The translations under genes were made by a program, and so were the position numbers. From NCBI GenBank assembly GCA_035610835.1, contig CM069445.1, positions 82,161,786 to 82,225,785 on the forward strand: a stretch of 64,000 bases of DNA. The letters run 5' to 3'. How positions within the stretch are numbered: position 1 is the stretch's first letter; every line of letters begins with the position of its first letter. Source of the stretch: Ophiura sarsii (Eukaryota; Echinodermata; Ophiuroidea; Amphilepidida; Ophiuridae). Of the stretch, positions 24,801 to 36,981 are shown one piece after another. A model generated the notes under the pieces. The model did no database searches, had not been told where the DNA came from, and saw nothing but the letters and a program-made list of their open reading frames with translations.

Positions 24801-25333
24801 GGTGATTGATGAAATTGTCTCAAACTTTTTTTGAGGTTGTTTATTTTTGATTTAATGGTTATTTTTACGGCATCTTAGGTTTATCCTTGGTGTAAGACAG
24901 CACAAAATCTTCTATTGAAGGATTATAACGCTTTATTCTGTAATGGGGTCTTGACACTAGACTAACCTATCCCTTAGGGTAGGACTATATACAAAATCTT
25001 TTACTTCAAGCAGCCTTTTGTTAGCCCTTTAAAACAAGTTTAGTTTTGTTTTTTGTTCTATTTTGTTTGTTTCTTTGTTGTTGTGCGTTGTTTTAAAAAA
25101 AATATGGTGGGGTGTATTTTAATTGTTCTGATCCCTGCACTGCCTATATATAATTTTAGTTTTTACGTGACCTCTGATCCTTTTCACAAGTAACTGAAGA
25201 ACGACACCGCCTAAATAGGTCATCTAAATATAACATTTTCTTAATCCATATGACAAGAGGAAGGTATTACTAGTTTTTAATACATGACTGTATGTAATTT
25301 TGAATTCGTAAATTGTAACCGAGTAACACACTA

Positions 25334-26000
25334 CAGGGTGAGTCAAAAAGACTGCAATAGTGGAAAGAAGCCATTTTGTTTTCAAAACCAAAATGAATTT
25401 AAAAACTTTTTAAACGTTGCAAGAATGATGTATTTAATCCTAACTTTGTGTGAAAAAATGAAGTCGATTACATTTTCCGTTTGCCTTTGGTGAACCTTTT
25501 GACCAGTGCACCCATTTCACACGTTTGTCCACGAGATACCCAAAATATGCATCAAATCGCAAAATGTGTCTCTCATTCAAATTTGGAAACTTGAGTTCAT
25601 TTGTGATGTTATTGGAATTTGATGCATCCTTTCTTGTTTACATGTGAGTTAGCATAATCAATTATAATCATACCCATGCTATGAAAGCGTATAATGTTCT
25701 AAATTTTAATAAAAAACTGAAATTTTCCATTTTTTTGTCGGCGGGATATTCAAATATGATAATGCAATGTGTGCCATTTAAAATGAAAATCACTGTGCTC
25801 GTGGACAAACAGGTAAATGTTGTTGTGCAGCAAAGAGGGTCACCAAAGACAAACGAAAAAAGGCAATCGACTTCCTTTTTCCACACAAAGTTAGGATTAA
25901 ATACATCATTCTTGCAACGTTTAAAAAGTTTTAAAATTCATTTTGGTTTTGAAAACAAAATGGCTTCTTTCCACTATTGCAGTCTTTTTGACTCACCCTG
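25334..26000. mobile_element. Tc1/mariner-type foldback MITE
   Basis: TA-flanked ends CAGGGTGAGTCAAAAAGACT and complement start arms of about 170 bp that are nearly exact complements (through AACGTTGCAAGAATGATG and TTAGGATTAAATACATCAT). The frames within are by-products of the palindrome. Confidence 0.85.
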
Positions 26001-26162
26001 TAATCTGCAACACCAAAAATAATGTTGGCCATTGTCATCCCGTATGGTACATGTAGATATGACCTTTATCTTCCACAGGGAATGTTCGTTTTAAATGAGT
26101 CGCCTATGCAGGTAACACCATTTGAAATACACTCTCAGAGGAAGATATGTCTTCCATGTAGG

Positions 26163-26472
26163 CAGTGGCGGCACTGCCATTTTACGCTGACTTGGTCAAA
26201 TTTGGTCTAATACTAACTAATTTGGTATGAAAATGCGCGCACGCGCAAAATGTAGCTGTTTTATGCTAAAATTGTCAAAATAAATTAAACCTAATTTAGT
26301 AAGAAAATGTGCGCACAGCGCGGAAAAAAATGTTTTTTATGCTTAAATTGTCAATTTTGTTCTTATATATTTTAACAAAATTTAAAAATAATTGGGGTGG
26401 GGGGGGGGGAACTGAAGGGGCAAGAATTATTTCGGTGGGGGTGGGGGAATGCCCCTTGTGGTGCCGCCACTG
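26163..26472. mobile_element. hAT-type MITE, CAGTGGCGGCACTGCC ends
   Basis: CAGTGGCGGCACTGCC at the left is answered by GGTGCCGCCACTG at the right. The interior is AT-rich with GCGCGCA motifs and a G-run. The ends are related to the CAGTGGCGTAGC family. Confidence 0.65.
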
Positions 26473-26521
26473 CATATAGGAGTAAGGCCTGGGGGTTAGG
26501 ATTTCAAATGGAATAGCCCAT

Positions 26522-26840
26522 TAGGCCAAAAAAAAAAAAAGGTTTGTCTCAGATGACATGAGAGACTGAAAATCCAATGCGGTCTGCGGATTTTTTTTTT
26601 TTTTTTTTTTTTCAATTTAGACCTGATCGTCATTTGTTTGGTCAAAAAGTTGGATTTTGCAAGATTTTTTTGAGAAAATTGAAAAAAAAAAAAAAATTGA
26701 ACAAAAATTGGGGAAAAAAATTGGGAAAAAAAAAAAAATTGAAAAAAAAAAAAACCCCACCTAAAAAAAAAGCTTACGCGGGCGGTTTCGGGAATGCGCG
26801 CGGGTCATCTGAGACAAACTTCTTTTTTTTTTTGGCCTTA
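26522..26840. mobile_element. MITE, GGTTTGTCTCAGATGAC ends
   Basis: The ends are AGGCC, an A-run, GGTTTGTCTCAGATGAC, and the complement ending TTTGGCCTTA. The interior is mostly A-runs. The end design (GGCC plus A-run plus GGTTTG) parallels the 2512-2891 family. Confidence 0.75.
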
Positions 26841-27460
26841 TAAAGTGGACCTCATGCTCTTCTAACTAAAACACGGGTCGTCGTGTTTGATCTTTATTTG
26901 TTTTTAATTCAATACTAAAAGTATAATGTCCAGTTTTGAATACCATCCTTTTGTCACTTTCTTTTTTGACAGCAAAACTGTTTTTTTTTCCTAATGTTTT
27001 TTGTGGAATGGTTAAATCTAAGTAAAAAAATGTCGCAATATAGGTTTAGAAAAAAGTTTCAGAGTTCAAAATCTGACATAGTCGAGGTATACTTTTTGCG
27101 CATGTATAATGTACCTTTATGCTGTTGCGAAATAAAATTTGCTTTTTGCATGTATCCGCCATTTGTCAGAAAAGCCTAGAACTGGAATCAGATTTAATGT
27201 AAGTGTCCACTTATATTGTGCAGAGAGAGTTGAGCTGGTGAGTGGTGGCATAAGTTATGGAATAGACTAATAGTTCAATGTGAAACCAGTTCAAGGCTCT
27301 CCTTACAAATGGTGAATCTGCACAAAGAGCGAATTAAGTATCAAGCCTGTGTGCTTTGTACAATGTAGTCAATGTCGTGCTGTAAGCATGCGATGTGTGA
27401 CCAAGATTTTCAAGACAACCCTAGGCTAAATGTTCATTTCCTCTGATTTCAAAAAGGGGT

Positions 27461-27726
27461 GAGAAAAAAAGGAAATAGGAAAAAATTGAGACAAAAGACC
27501 GATGTTATTAGGCAAATAGAAGGCAAAATTGTAAATGTAGTACATTTACTGTGTGATATTTTTGGACTGTGCGATTTTTTTTGGACTGTGCGAAATTTTT
27601 TGAGCCCCCCCCCCCCCACTTACGTGAAATTCACGAGGTAAGTGACTAGAATTTGTTTGGGGGCAACCTTTTACGAAAATTTTAGAAATCTTGCCCCCCC
27701 TGAAAAAAATCCTAGCTACGCCACTG
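27461..27726 (+). mobile_element. CAGTGGCG family MITE, left-truncated
   Basis: It is collinear with 37979-38257: GTGAGAAAAAAAGGAAATAG, GTAGTACATTTACTGTG, a C-run, ACTTACGTGAAATTCACGAG, and a right end CCTAGCTACGCCACTG. The left terminal repeat is absent. Confidence 0.75.
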
Positions 27727-28314
27727 CTTATAGTTGTTGACTGGCACTCTAGTGGAGTCAAGACAATAAAATCTCCAGATACCAAACCAAGAGTTAGTTT
27801 ACATATTTAATTTAATGTGACAATCCCTCAACTTATTAAATTTTAAAAACAAACATTTTTCTCTTCATACTTGAATTTGACTTTGGTACAACAGTACAAA
27901 AACATTCATAATTTATACAAAATTAAATAAATTTGTTGGAAAATATTACATATTAATATTGATTTAACAGGGATGTGTACATAAATGAATTAATCTTTCA
28001 GATGGAATTCTCCTGCAAATGTGAAAGAATGAAAGAGGAGTGAAAGAGTGACTTTAGGGCTCTTTCATAAGAATGAAATATTCTTAAGAGCAAATGTCAC
28101 TGCAATATTCCACTTTTTAGGAGTAATAAATCGTTTCACACAAAAAGTCTTTTAACCTCTACCTATAGGAACTCTCTCATACCTAATGTAAGCCTCTTAT
28201 TTTTTGAAAACAAATCTGAGCATAAATCCAATAAAGTTGATCAAATGACATCTTCAGAATAAAGAATAAAAGCGGGTGCTGATTTGACCCATCACAATGC
28301 CATACTGCTTCAGT
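27727..28314. other. no gene seen
   Basis: AT-rich sequence with no recognised coding or repeat structure. Confidence 0.5.
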
Positions 28315-28320
28315 GTAGCG

Positions 28321-28408
28321 CAGTCTGTCAAGTAGGACCCTCACCAGTGAGGCAGAAAGGCGAGGAGCAAACCCGAAGGAACTGGTGAGTGTTCTCCTTG
28401 ACGGACTA
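28321..28408 (+). other. 28-bp imperfect hairpin, possible structured RNA
   Basis: The arm 28321-28348 pairs with 28381-28408 over 28 positions. The blocks GTCAAG, AGTC and CTCACCAGT pair exactly, with two G-U wobbles and about three mismatches. The 32-base purine-rich loop begins GAGGCAGAAAGGCGAGGAG. GC content is higher than the surroundings. It has no TIR ends and no second copy that I saw. A pre-miRNA or other structured RNA is possible, and an old foldback is the alternative. Confidence 0.4.
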
Positions 28409-28829
28409 ATGTAGTGGGCAAGTGGTTTCCCCTGGTGATGTACTGACAGACAAATGTGATACTTTACTATAGTTTGATCAGCTCAAAGTTGGCGAGCCTC
28501 CTTACAACAGCGAATTAATACAGAAGAGTGTGGGTGGGCGCGCATCAACGCAACAACGCGCACTACTATGCAGTATTGTGCATCATGCGTTACCTGTGCA
28601 TGCGGCCAAAACTATGAACGTATGGCCAAAATCGGATTAATCTGATTTTTAGTAATTACCGTCATTTGGATTTCGTAAGGAGATATAAAAACCGTATATT
28701 TCTCACCAATTTGGAACTGACTAAACTAAACATAAATGTATATGGTTCCATGTGTGTAATCATCGGACATCATTTTACAAATAAAATACATGTTTATTAA
28801 TGAAGGACATAATACATTGTAAATACATG

Positions 28830-29046
28830 TAGGGTAAAGTCGCCTATTTCGGTCAGCGCCTATTTTCGGTCACATCGCCTAAATCGTGTAATGAAAATGA
28901 CCTCGTCGTAATAAACTGACGGGTAAAAAACCGCCGCATAGTTGATGCCGGTATTGCTTTTAAAATGGCGACAACCGATGCAATTACATGATTTTGGCCA
29001 AGTGACCGAAAATAGGTGATGACCGAAAATAGGCGACTTTACCCTA
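28830..29046. mobile_element. 217-bp MITE, TAGGGTAAAGTCGCC ends
   Basis: The left end TAGGGTAAAGTCGCCTATTT and the right end AAATAGGCGACTTTACCCTA are exact complements. An inner repeat of the GACCGAAAATAGG unit sits at both sides. Confidence 0.85.
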
Positions 29047-30362
29047 TACCTCTTGTGCTGATTATGGGAATAATTGTGTAACATTGGTAAATGGTCTTTA
29101 CAAATTATAATGAAACAGTGCAAAATAGCAAACAGAATTATGCCCATTCATGCACCACAGTAGTTCACATCAGTACAGGCCTGGAAAATATGGTGCAATT
29201 TTGAGGCATTTCATTCCTGGGAAATTGTGTGTTTGGAGCAAAATTTTGCTTTTCTGAATAAAAGAAATTAATACAAATTATTTATTTCTGGGTTGTTGTT
29301 TTTTGCCTCACACAACATACTCACTTTTACAGCCATGATACATGTACTCAAGGTTGAAACATGATCAAACATCAAATGAAATCTAGGACATCATAATATC
29401 TTATGTCAATAATATTTTGGAATGTAATTCATAAATGGTGGCCCTTACTAATCATGCATTACACGTGTATGGTCAAGTATCTAGGAGTAAAATATAATGT
29501 GTTAAAAAGTTTTAAAGTACCACCCATCACCTGCCAAATACTGGTTGATTTGGGTTATTGAAGGAAAAAAAGGAGTCTGACTCTGATCACAAGTATGTCA
29601 TAACCGTAATTATAAAGGGTTAAAAAAAGAAAGTCCATAAGCCCCCCCCCCCCTAAAATTATATCACGTTTGATTGCTTAACTCCACAAACAATTTAATA
29701 TATGGTGTGTTTTTTTATAGGCCTACAAGAAAGTTACCCAAAATGTCTCCAGTGCTTTTTAAAAATTAATTTAAATTGTCTTTAATTTCAATTCTCTTCT
29801 TGCTTTAGCTGGTCTTTTATTTGAAAAAATAAATATATAATTTGTCCATGCATGACTAGCCAATAGTGCCCACCCTGCATCGTTGAAAAGCGCCACTTTT
29901 CGGAAATCATCATTTTTTGGGAAATGGGACTGCTTTGGGAAAAGTAAACATGGTATTAAAAAGGGAAAACTTTGCGTGCGTAGACAAGTGTTTTCCCTTT
30001 ACATAGTGTTTTTAATCTCCCAAAAGAGTTATTTAAACAAAATTGGTTAGGATCTTAAAAAGTGCCACTTTTTTTAAAAACATCATTTTGGTGAAATGTG
30101 ACTATTGTGGGGGAAATAATAATGATATTGAAAAGGGGAAACGTCTATGGGTAGCCAAGCATTTGTCCTTTTCATAAGTGTTTCAAACTCTCACAACGTC
30201 CAATTGTGTTTGGAGTTTTAGGAACATACTTTTTTTTAACCCTTATATCATTCACTGGTAAGAACAGTGCATCCACACTATAATTGGCATTCTGTTCATG
30301 TATTTTTCTAATTTAAAAGGCTCTATCATTGCTAATGTTATTACTTTAGTGCAAAAAAAAGA
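29047..30362. other. no gene seen; two diverged 175-bp direct repeats
   Basis: A segment near 29885-30010 (AAAGCGCCACTTTT, CATCATTTT, GGGAAATG.GACT, AAGGGAAAAC) is repeated in diverged form near 30055-30185. No coding signal. Confidence 0.5.
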
Positions 30363-30370
30363 TTGTACAT

Positions 30371-30718
30371 CAGTGGCGTAGCAAAGTTATTTATATTGGG
30401 GGGGGGGAGAAATGAAAATGAAGCGACAAGACTTTGTGATTAAAGATTTTCGTGCGTAGGGCTCGAAATTTTTTCGACTTTACACCCATTTTTGGCACGA
30501 TCGAGGTACATTTTGGCTCTAAACGAGCTTGTAGCAAAGAATGTTGCATTTTGGGGACACATTATGCGCGCATAGCGCGCAAAAAAATTCATCTGTGTAC
30601 TTCTGACCATCATAATTCCATGATTCCTGTGGTCAAATGAACCGACAGTGCCAATCTAAACCGACACGACGGCAATATTGGGGGGGGGGAGGGGGGGGGG
30701 GGCGATGCGACGCCACTG
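30371..30718. mobile_element. hAT-type MITE with exact 8-bp target duplication
   Basis: The ends are CAGTGGCGTAGC and GCGACGCCACTG. The 8-bp TTGTACAT occurs immediately left (30363-30370) and right (30719-30726), as expected for hAT transposition. The interior contains G-runs and ACGAGCTTGTAGC; no transposase. Confidence 0.9.
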
Positions 30719-31134
30719 TTGTACATGCATTATATAGTACTTCAGATCTCAAGCATAAATCAAGAATTAATTTGACAGAATAAAATGCATCAAATGGTTA
30801 TCAATGAGCACTTTATATGTATTCTATCATGTCTACCCCAGACCTGAAGTGCCAGTGCATCATGCCACTGTTAATAAAAACTAATCAAACATAAATAATT
30901 TCATGGAAATGGTACTTCATGTACACATAGATGTCAAACAAGTCCACAATGGACTAAAGCATCACTAACAATAAACACCTTGATTTGCATCGCAAGAATC
31001 TATGAATTGGAAAAGAATTCATGGAATCTTGTCTAATCATAACTTCTTATTTTTATAGCTAGAATCCATTTAGAATAGAGTGTCCAACAATTAATACAGT
31101 GAGTGATTTCCATGTGTTGTATTGTAATTTATAT

Positions 31135-31500
31135 CATGCCGTTTGATTGTGCAATAGTAAAACTATATCACTCGGTCACATTTGGATTATTCCATTCACT
31201 CGGCTTCGCCTCGTGCAATGAAAAACAAAATTTGACCTTGTGATAGTTTGTATTATATCATGATAGGCCTTATTTCAACCATGTGATAGTTTTTACTATC
31301 ATTATGGCTGGAAAAAAATAATGCGATATCATGATATAAAACAAATATTGAATGCCTTTTGTTTGTGCAATAGTAAAACTATATCACTCGGTTCAATTTG
31401 GATTGTTCCATCACACTCGGCTGCGCCTCGTGTAATGGAAAAATCCAAATTTGACCTCGTGATATAGTTTTTACTATCACACTCTCAGCCATTAAATATT
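31135..31500. repeat. duplicated unit with CACTCGGCT(T/G)CGCCTCGTG palindrome
   Basis: Two direct copies (about 31135-31265 and 31360-31490) contain TTGTGCAATAGTAAAACTAT, ATCACTCGGT, CACTCGGCTTCGCCTCGTG and GTGATA...GTTTTTACTATCA. Each copy can fold on itself around the CTCGGC.GCGCCTCG core. Confidence 0.7.
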
Positions 31501-33011
31501 TGTATACTATCACACTCTCGGGCATACAATATTTGTAAAATAGGGGACCTTGTTGCTCTGGCCTCACATTTGAGTAATTTTGTTACAGGAATTCTTGTTA
31601 TCAATATTGTACAAAGCTGGGCCTTGAAAAACACTTTGTGTTAGCAGGAATTTTGTGTACATACTTTGCATTAAGGAGGTTCCACTGTATGGAATGGAGT
31701 CTAAATCAAAAATTTGATTGCATACCAGTTCCCATGGCAGCAAGAGTGTCTATTCTTCTATTAATCACAGCAAAGGCAAATTAATTAATAAGGACTTGGA
31801 GGTTTTAAGGTTTTGGTCATTTTTATATGGTAAAATTTGGGAAGAAGCAAATGGCCAGACACTGAAGATTTCTGGAAGAATAAACCCTCCTACATAACTG
31901 TATTACATATATTGAACACATAAATATTTTGTTACATTGTTCAAGAGAATGTTTGTTGCAATTCGTTGTCATGATGCTTGAAGGACGTTGAAAACGGGAT
32001 GATTCCCTACTGTATCTTCTTCTGTACTCTTTCAATGCATGCTCAACACAGGACACTTCAGCAGACTTGTGCCTATTGTTGGTGCATCATTGTTGATGTT
32101 AGCTGGTGCATCAAAGAGTTGAATAGATTGCTTGTAGCTGGAGACAATTGCAAGGATGGGTGATTTCATGCAAAATAGCAACATCCAAGTATTGGAACTG
32201 TCCACATCAGCTTACTTGTAGGTTCCTTATGAAGTGTGGTTGTGGGCACAATTATTGGGAACACTTCTAGTCTCTATGTAACGTCATCCAAGTGAAACTC
32301 CTGTGCAAATTCCCCTCACATCCCCAGGCTGATGTCTAGTTCATCTTTCTTGATCAAGTCCAAAGCTGTGCATATTTAGATGCGTCAGTCATGATGCTCG
32401 GACTACACGCTGTACTATCATTGGGTCAAAGATGCATTTGTAGGTGTCGACGATCAGACATTTCAGCAACAGAACTTAGCTGCTGTTGGTCTGAACTGGT
32501 GTATTATCACAGTACAATGTACATTCAAAATGAATTTGATAGAAATTAGGAATCAATCAAATGTCCAAAAAGGGGATGCAGTGATGACGTTATTAGCTTT
32601 GAAGTTTCTTTTAATTATTAATGTTCCAGGCACTGCGTGAATTTTCTACTACAAGCTCATCAATGTAAGATACAGTATCTGACTCTAGATACAGTATCTG
32701 ACTCTAATAGAAATGGTCAGATATAGATAGTTCATTAAATTTACATCATATGATATTTTCTTTTTTGTACATAATGATGAACTGATGAAACAGTTCTCCT
32801 TGTCGTCATCCAATCAATAGTTAGTTAAATAGTACTTCATTAAATCATCAAATAGGCATATCCCCAATCACCTGAAACAGAGAATCAGTTTGCCTTGTTG
32901 TCAACAACTGGTTTAGCACCATTTTGGTTCTTGTTGACTTGGTCAGTTATCGAGGCAGTACAAGTTTGGGTTGAACTTCCATCAGATGATCAGGGCTTAA
33001 AAAGTTACGTG
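31501..33011 (-). other. possible 3' UTR of the SMIM30-like gene
   Basis: The stretch is relatively free of repeats. A minus-strand ATTAAA variant poly(A) signal lies near 32614-32619, about 400 bases after the SMIM30-like stop. No other coding region is recognised. Confidence 0.3.
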
Positions 33012-33188
33012 TTACATTTGTCCCGACCGTTTTCTAGCGTAACAGCCTAAACACGCACAAATGCCTAATATTCCGAAGATTAGACCGAATATAAGTGCTA
33101 TAGCGTCCCCTGCATCGAATGCGGACACTACTGGTAGACACACAGCTAAGACAAAGAGGATTATTTGCAAGCTTTCTGCCATTTTCAT
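33012..33188 (-). CDS. SMIM30: SMIM30-like small membrane protein
   Basis: A 58-residue protein, close to the 59 of human SMIM30. Residues 1-23 form a signal-peptide-like segment ending LPVVSA, then FDAGDAIALIFG leads into a second hydrophobic segment (about 29-46). The C-terminus GICACLGCYARKRSGQM is nearly identical to the vertebrate SMIM30 ending, which with AGDAIAL makes the assignment firm. Human SMIM30 is a microprotein of the endomembrane system first annotated as a non-coding RNA (LINC00998). The ATG at 33182 (AAAATGG) has a better context than the one at 33188, so the protein may have 56 residues. The coding region is uninterrupted in one exon. In humans this gene neighbours GPR85, matching the SREB gene 19 kb away here. 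Confidence 0.9.
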   Translation of the reverse strand: MKMAESLQIILFVLAVCLPVVSAFDAGDAIALIFGLIFGILGICACLGCYARKRSGQM

Positions 33189-34424
33189 CGACGTTTCTGT
33201 TGCTATTTCAGTGGCAATCTGTACAGAAATTCACATGCGAAATCCGGAAGTGAATGTTTGTGTACACTCGAGAGGTCATGTGAGCGTGGTTGCCAGTTTG
33301 TGGTTTTGGCTCACTGCAATATGCGCCCAAAGTGCAACCGTTATGCCATTAATATTCGTGCATGACATTATAATACAATTTCGTTTACATTATAAAATTA
33401 GAAACTTATCAAATTTGATTAAAATGCCGTATCAAGTATTTCACATGTATACATTCTAGAATCGAATCGAATCGAACAATCTAATGACAATTTTTATGCG
33501 GAATTAAATTATTAAATACCCCACCAAATAACTTTGAAAACACACAGAAATCATTGATGCCAATATTTTTCGGCCGAAACGTGCAGCGCAGTAGCGTTAG
33601 GGGCAGTTAGGGGGCCCTGAAAAAAGTTTGACCGGGAAATCGGGAAGGCAAAAGAAAATCGGGAAGGCAAAGAAAGGGAACGTAAGGGAGAAGAGCAGAC
33701 AAAAAGGGTAGCAGAGGTAAAAAAAGGGAAAGGAAACGGGCAGAAAGGAGAAAGGAAGCGGGAAAGGAGGCAAATTATTTTGAAATTGCAGTTTTTCACG
33801 CCTGTATGGGGACGCAATAATTGGTCAACATGCATCATGTGTAATATTAAGAAATCAAACTCATACGCCCGATTGGGCTCACTGAGGATGTAAAGGCAAA
33901 ACCAAGATCATGTGATCAGCTGATCAAGTCTGGCTCGTACCAAAGTCCAATTGCAGCGGGGTGCGGTCTTTTTATTGTGATTCTTAGTTTAGGTAATATC
34001 AATGTATCAAAAGAATCATTCTTCGGTAAATGTCACATTTCAAGTTTCTAGAAACTCGGTTTTAAATTTCAAATTTTTCTAGCTTTGAATATTTAAAGAT
34101 AGACATCTGTAACATATTAAAAACATGTTTGGCACAATTTTCCCTTTTTGTGTATAGGTTGAGCCACAGGCTCGAGACATCTCCGTCACATTTCAGTATA
34201 AAAATCCAGTAGAAAATGAATATGATTCCAGACTAGAAATTGACATACATATCCCAAACTAAGAGTATTCTCTTCAAAAAAATCCAACTATTTTATTGTT
34301 TCAGTATAACATACCGATTTTATAACCTCGCTAAAGTTTACAACCTCAAAAAGTACGATTTTTTGGTAAAGATGTTGACTGTTACTTTATCAAAGAATGA
34401 CCCAAAAGTGTTAGGCATTAAGAT
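33189..34424. other. upstream of SMIM30-like gene; purine-rich tract
   Basis: Probable 5' UTR and promoter of the minus-strand gene. No splice site or core promoter can be chosen with confidence; the minus strand shows TTTCTGTACAG as a weak acceptor. The stretch 33640-33770 is almost pure GGGAAA-type purine. No other gene seen. Confidence 0.4.
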
Positions 34425-34620
34425 ATCAATCACTCAATCACTCAATCACTCAAATCACTCAATCGCTCAATCGCTCAATCACTCAATCACTCAATCACTC
34501 AATCACTCAATCACTCAATCACTCAATCACTCAATCACTCAATCACTCAATCACTCAATCACTCAATCACTCAATCACTCAATCACCCAATCACTCAATC
34601 ACTCACTCAATCACTCAATC
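34425..34620. repeat. 8-bp tandem array (TCAATCAC)n
   Basis: About 24 units of TCAATCAC with a few variants (TCAATCGC, TCACTCAC, a CCAATCAC). Because 8 is not a multiple of 3, the frame through it repeats every 24 bases, giving a meaningless open frame. Confidence 0.95.
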
Positions 34621-34690
34621 CCGACCGACCTACCCTATTTGTTTTGGTCATGTTACGCCAATCAAACTTTTTTTTTAGGCCTAATGCTAT
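34621..34690 (+). mobile_element. right-end fragment of GGTTTGATTGGCG MITE
   Basis: It matches the right end of 2512-2891 (CTATTTGTTTTGGTCATGTT, ACGCCAATCAAAC, T-run, AGGCC). It is joined directly to the 8-bp array, and the left end is missing. Confidence 0.8.
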
Positions 34691-35546
34691 GCTTGTCAAC
34701 ATGTCAAGCCACACAACAGTACAAATCAGGTAAATAGCTGCTTCAATTTATAAAATCTTTTTTACTCAAGGTTTAATTGGTCACAGGTGACAACAATTGG
34801 CTTGAAATAAGGAATTAAGAATCGGGAGCTACTATTTAAGTAAAATCATAAAAATATGTCATCCTGAAGATGAGTTCAAAGGAATAACCAGGGGCAATTT
34901 TCAATGTGAAAGTTGGTGACACAATTATCATCCTGGGTGACAAGATACATACAAAAGATTAAGACTATATAATACTATTTAGTATTAGGGGCAGCTTTTT
35001 ACTGCGTGAAAACAAAGATATCAATCAAATTATAGGGGGAAGAGCCCAAATTGTCATTATAATGTTGCCGAAAATGTATAAAGAAAATGCGCGCGCAAAG
35101 CGTTGCAACAAAAATTAGAACTAAAATTTCGACCGCCCCCTCTATATTACTATCAGAGCAAAATTACAGTGGACTCAATTTTTTTTTTTTTTTTTCACCC
35201 ACCATCAATAGGTGAAGAAAAAAATAGGATGGGGACAGATAGTGAAACATGCGAAATATACCATATGATGAATAATAATATCAACTGATGAAAAATTACT
35301 CTAAGTATGACTTGTTGTACTAGACCCACCCTATATTTTCGGGCCGTGCCAAAAAAAACCTATGACCGCCCCCTCCCCCGAATATTTGGAACCCGTTCCC
35401 TCCCGATCCCTCCCCCCTAAGAAAATGACAACCCCCTAAAAGGGAGAAGGTATGGGATTTTGGGGGTTATTTTCATTCATTTTAGCATAATTATTGTTAT
35501 TGAACTCAAGCAACACCTTGATCATAAGTTGATAGACTAGGCTATA
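34691..35546. other. no gene seen
   Basis: AT-rich sequence with a T-run (35179-35196) and a C-rich stretch (35365-35420). Confidence 0.5.
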
Positions 35547-36236
35547 CAGGGTGTATCAAACAAATTAGGAATCTTTTTGATTATGGTTTAAATATTTAAA
35601 TCCTTGTTAAATCACCGAAGCATGACCAATTTTTATTTCAAAAGTACAACCGATAAAGATAAAATCCAAAAAAGATGAGAAAAATCCATCATTAATTAAG
35701 GAAATTGTGACCTATTAGGCAAGGTAATCTATTTTGTAATGTACAATGGTCATTCACACAGAAGTAACATGAACGCACACACTATTTATGTCAATTCTAC
35801 TACTTATCATGATATTAATGGTAGAAGTAAATGTTGATTCAACAATAAGTTCGAGTATATGCACGCATCTGATTTGTGGATTATTTAGCCAGTATTGATT
35901 TGGACCAGAATTAAATGGATAACCAAAACTAATCTTTGCTATTGACTGATATATTATTTTCTATGTTTATAATTATTGTAACGTATCTATAGAAACGTAA
36001 TCTATGTTATTTACTGGTCTATACATTATAAATCCCATTGTAAACCAGTAAATGACATGGCTTACGCAAATTGTGCTAATTTTTTATATTTTTCATCGGA
36101 TTGATCTAATATTTTCTCATAATTATAATAATTAATTGGGCTTTACATTGAGACTAAATTGGTCATGATTCAATGATTATAACAAGTATTACGACGTCAT
36201 GAAAAAGTGTCCTATTTTTGTTGTTGATACACCCTG
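35547..36236. mobile_element. Tc1/mariner-type MITE, CAGGGTGTATCAA ends, copy 1
   Basis: The left end CAGGGTGTATCAAACAAATT is TA-flanked, and the right end ends TTGATACACCCTG. The interior shares GTAAATGACATGG, CATCGGATTGATCT, TTGGGCTTTACATT and ACTAAATTGGTCA with 51619-52240. Confidence 0.8.
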
Positions 36237-36747
36237 GTCAAATACGTAAAATCTCATCTCATCTCAGATTGCTACGTGCCACACATCAGGAACACTAACG
36301 AAGCAACCAAGTATTAATTATCACACCTTACATGCTACAAATCGAATCGAGACCCTGAATAAACTTAGCCTTTTGGTTGGTATTCTAGGTATACAATAAA
36401 GTCATGGACAGTTCTTATAATTTTGTATTCTTAAGACATTATTTCAAGGGAAAAGGTTTATTAACAATATTTTTTTAAAGTTTTCTCATTTGATATTTTA
36501 AAAACACTGATGAAATGTATAGGATGTTGTACTCAAAATTGACAGAGTGACCAAGCATTATGAGTGCATTGGCTATATCATACTTGATTATTGATGAGGT
36601 ATTTTTCAATGCGAAATTTGTATGGGGATTTTGATTCTTACCATTCCATGGAATGATATAAAAATAATAGGAAAACTGAATTTATTAATGAGAATTAAAA
36701 TATCTGGGGAGATTTTGAAACCATAAGCAAGTGTACTTTTGGTTGCT

Positions 36748-36981
36748 TAGGGACGCACCATTAGATTTTCAGGGGGGGGGGGGTAGGAAGTTGGGTTCGG
36801 GGGTGATTTTTTTTTTTACCGTCGTAAGGGGTGATTTTTTTTTTTTTTACTCATCAGGGGGGGAATTTTTTTTTTGGGCCTGCATAGAGGGGGAATTTTT
36901 TTCTTTCCGAAAACTTCCTACACCCCCCCCCCCCCCCCCCCCCCCCCCCGCCCCTCTGAAAATGTAATGGTGTGTCCCTTA
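36748..36981. mobile_element. MITE, GGGACGCACCATT ends, copy 2
   Basis: The ends TTAGGGACGCACCATTAGAT and ATGGTGTGTCCCTTA plus internal G- and C-runs match 7824-8196. The interior is shorter and made of GGGGGAATTTTTTT units. Confidence 0.75.

Noticed and set aside
28321..28408. The hairpin as a SECIS element
   Set aside because: It lacks the ATGA...AA...GA quartet arrangement, and no selenoprotein gene is nearby.
28860..29147. A 95-codon minus-strand frame
   Set aside because: It mostly runs through the 217-bp MITE at 28830-29046.
34425..34620. CRISPR-like array
   Set aside because: Units are contiguous 8-mers without spacers, and the genome is eukaryotic.
34240..34737. A 165-codon frame with HSITQSLN repeats
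   Set aside because: It is the translation of the 8-bp satellite and flanking MITE sequence.
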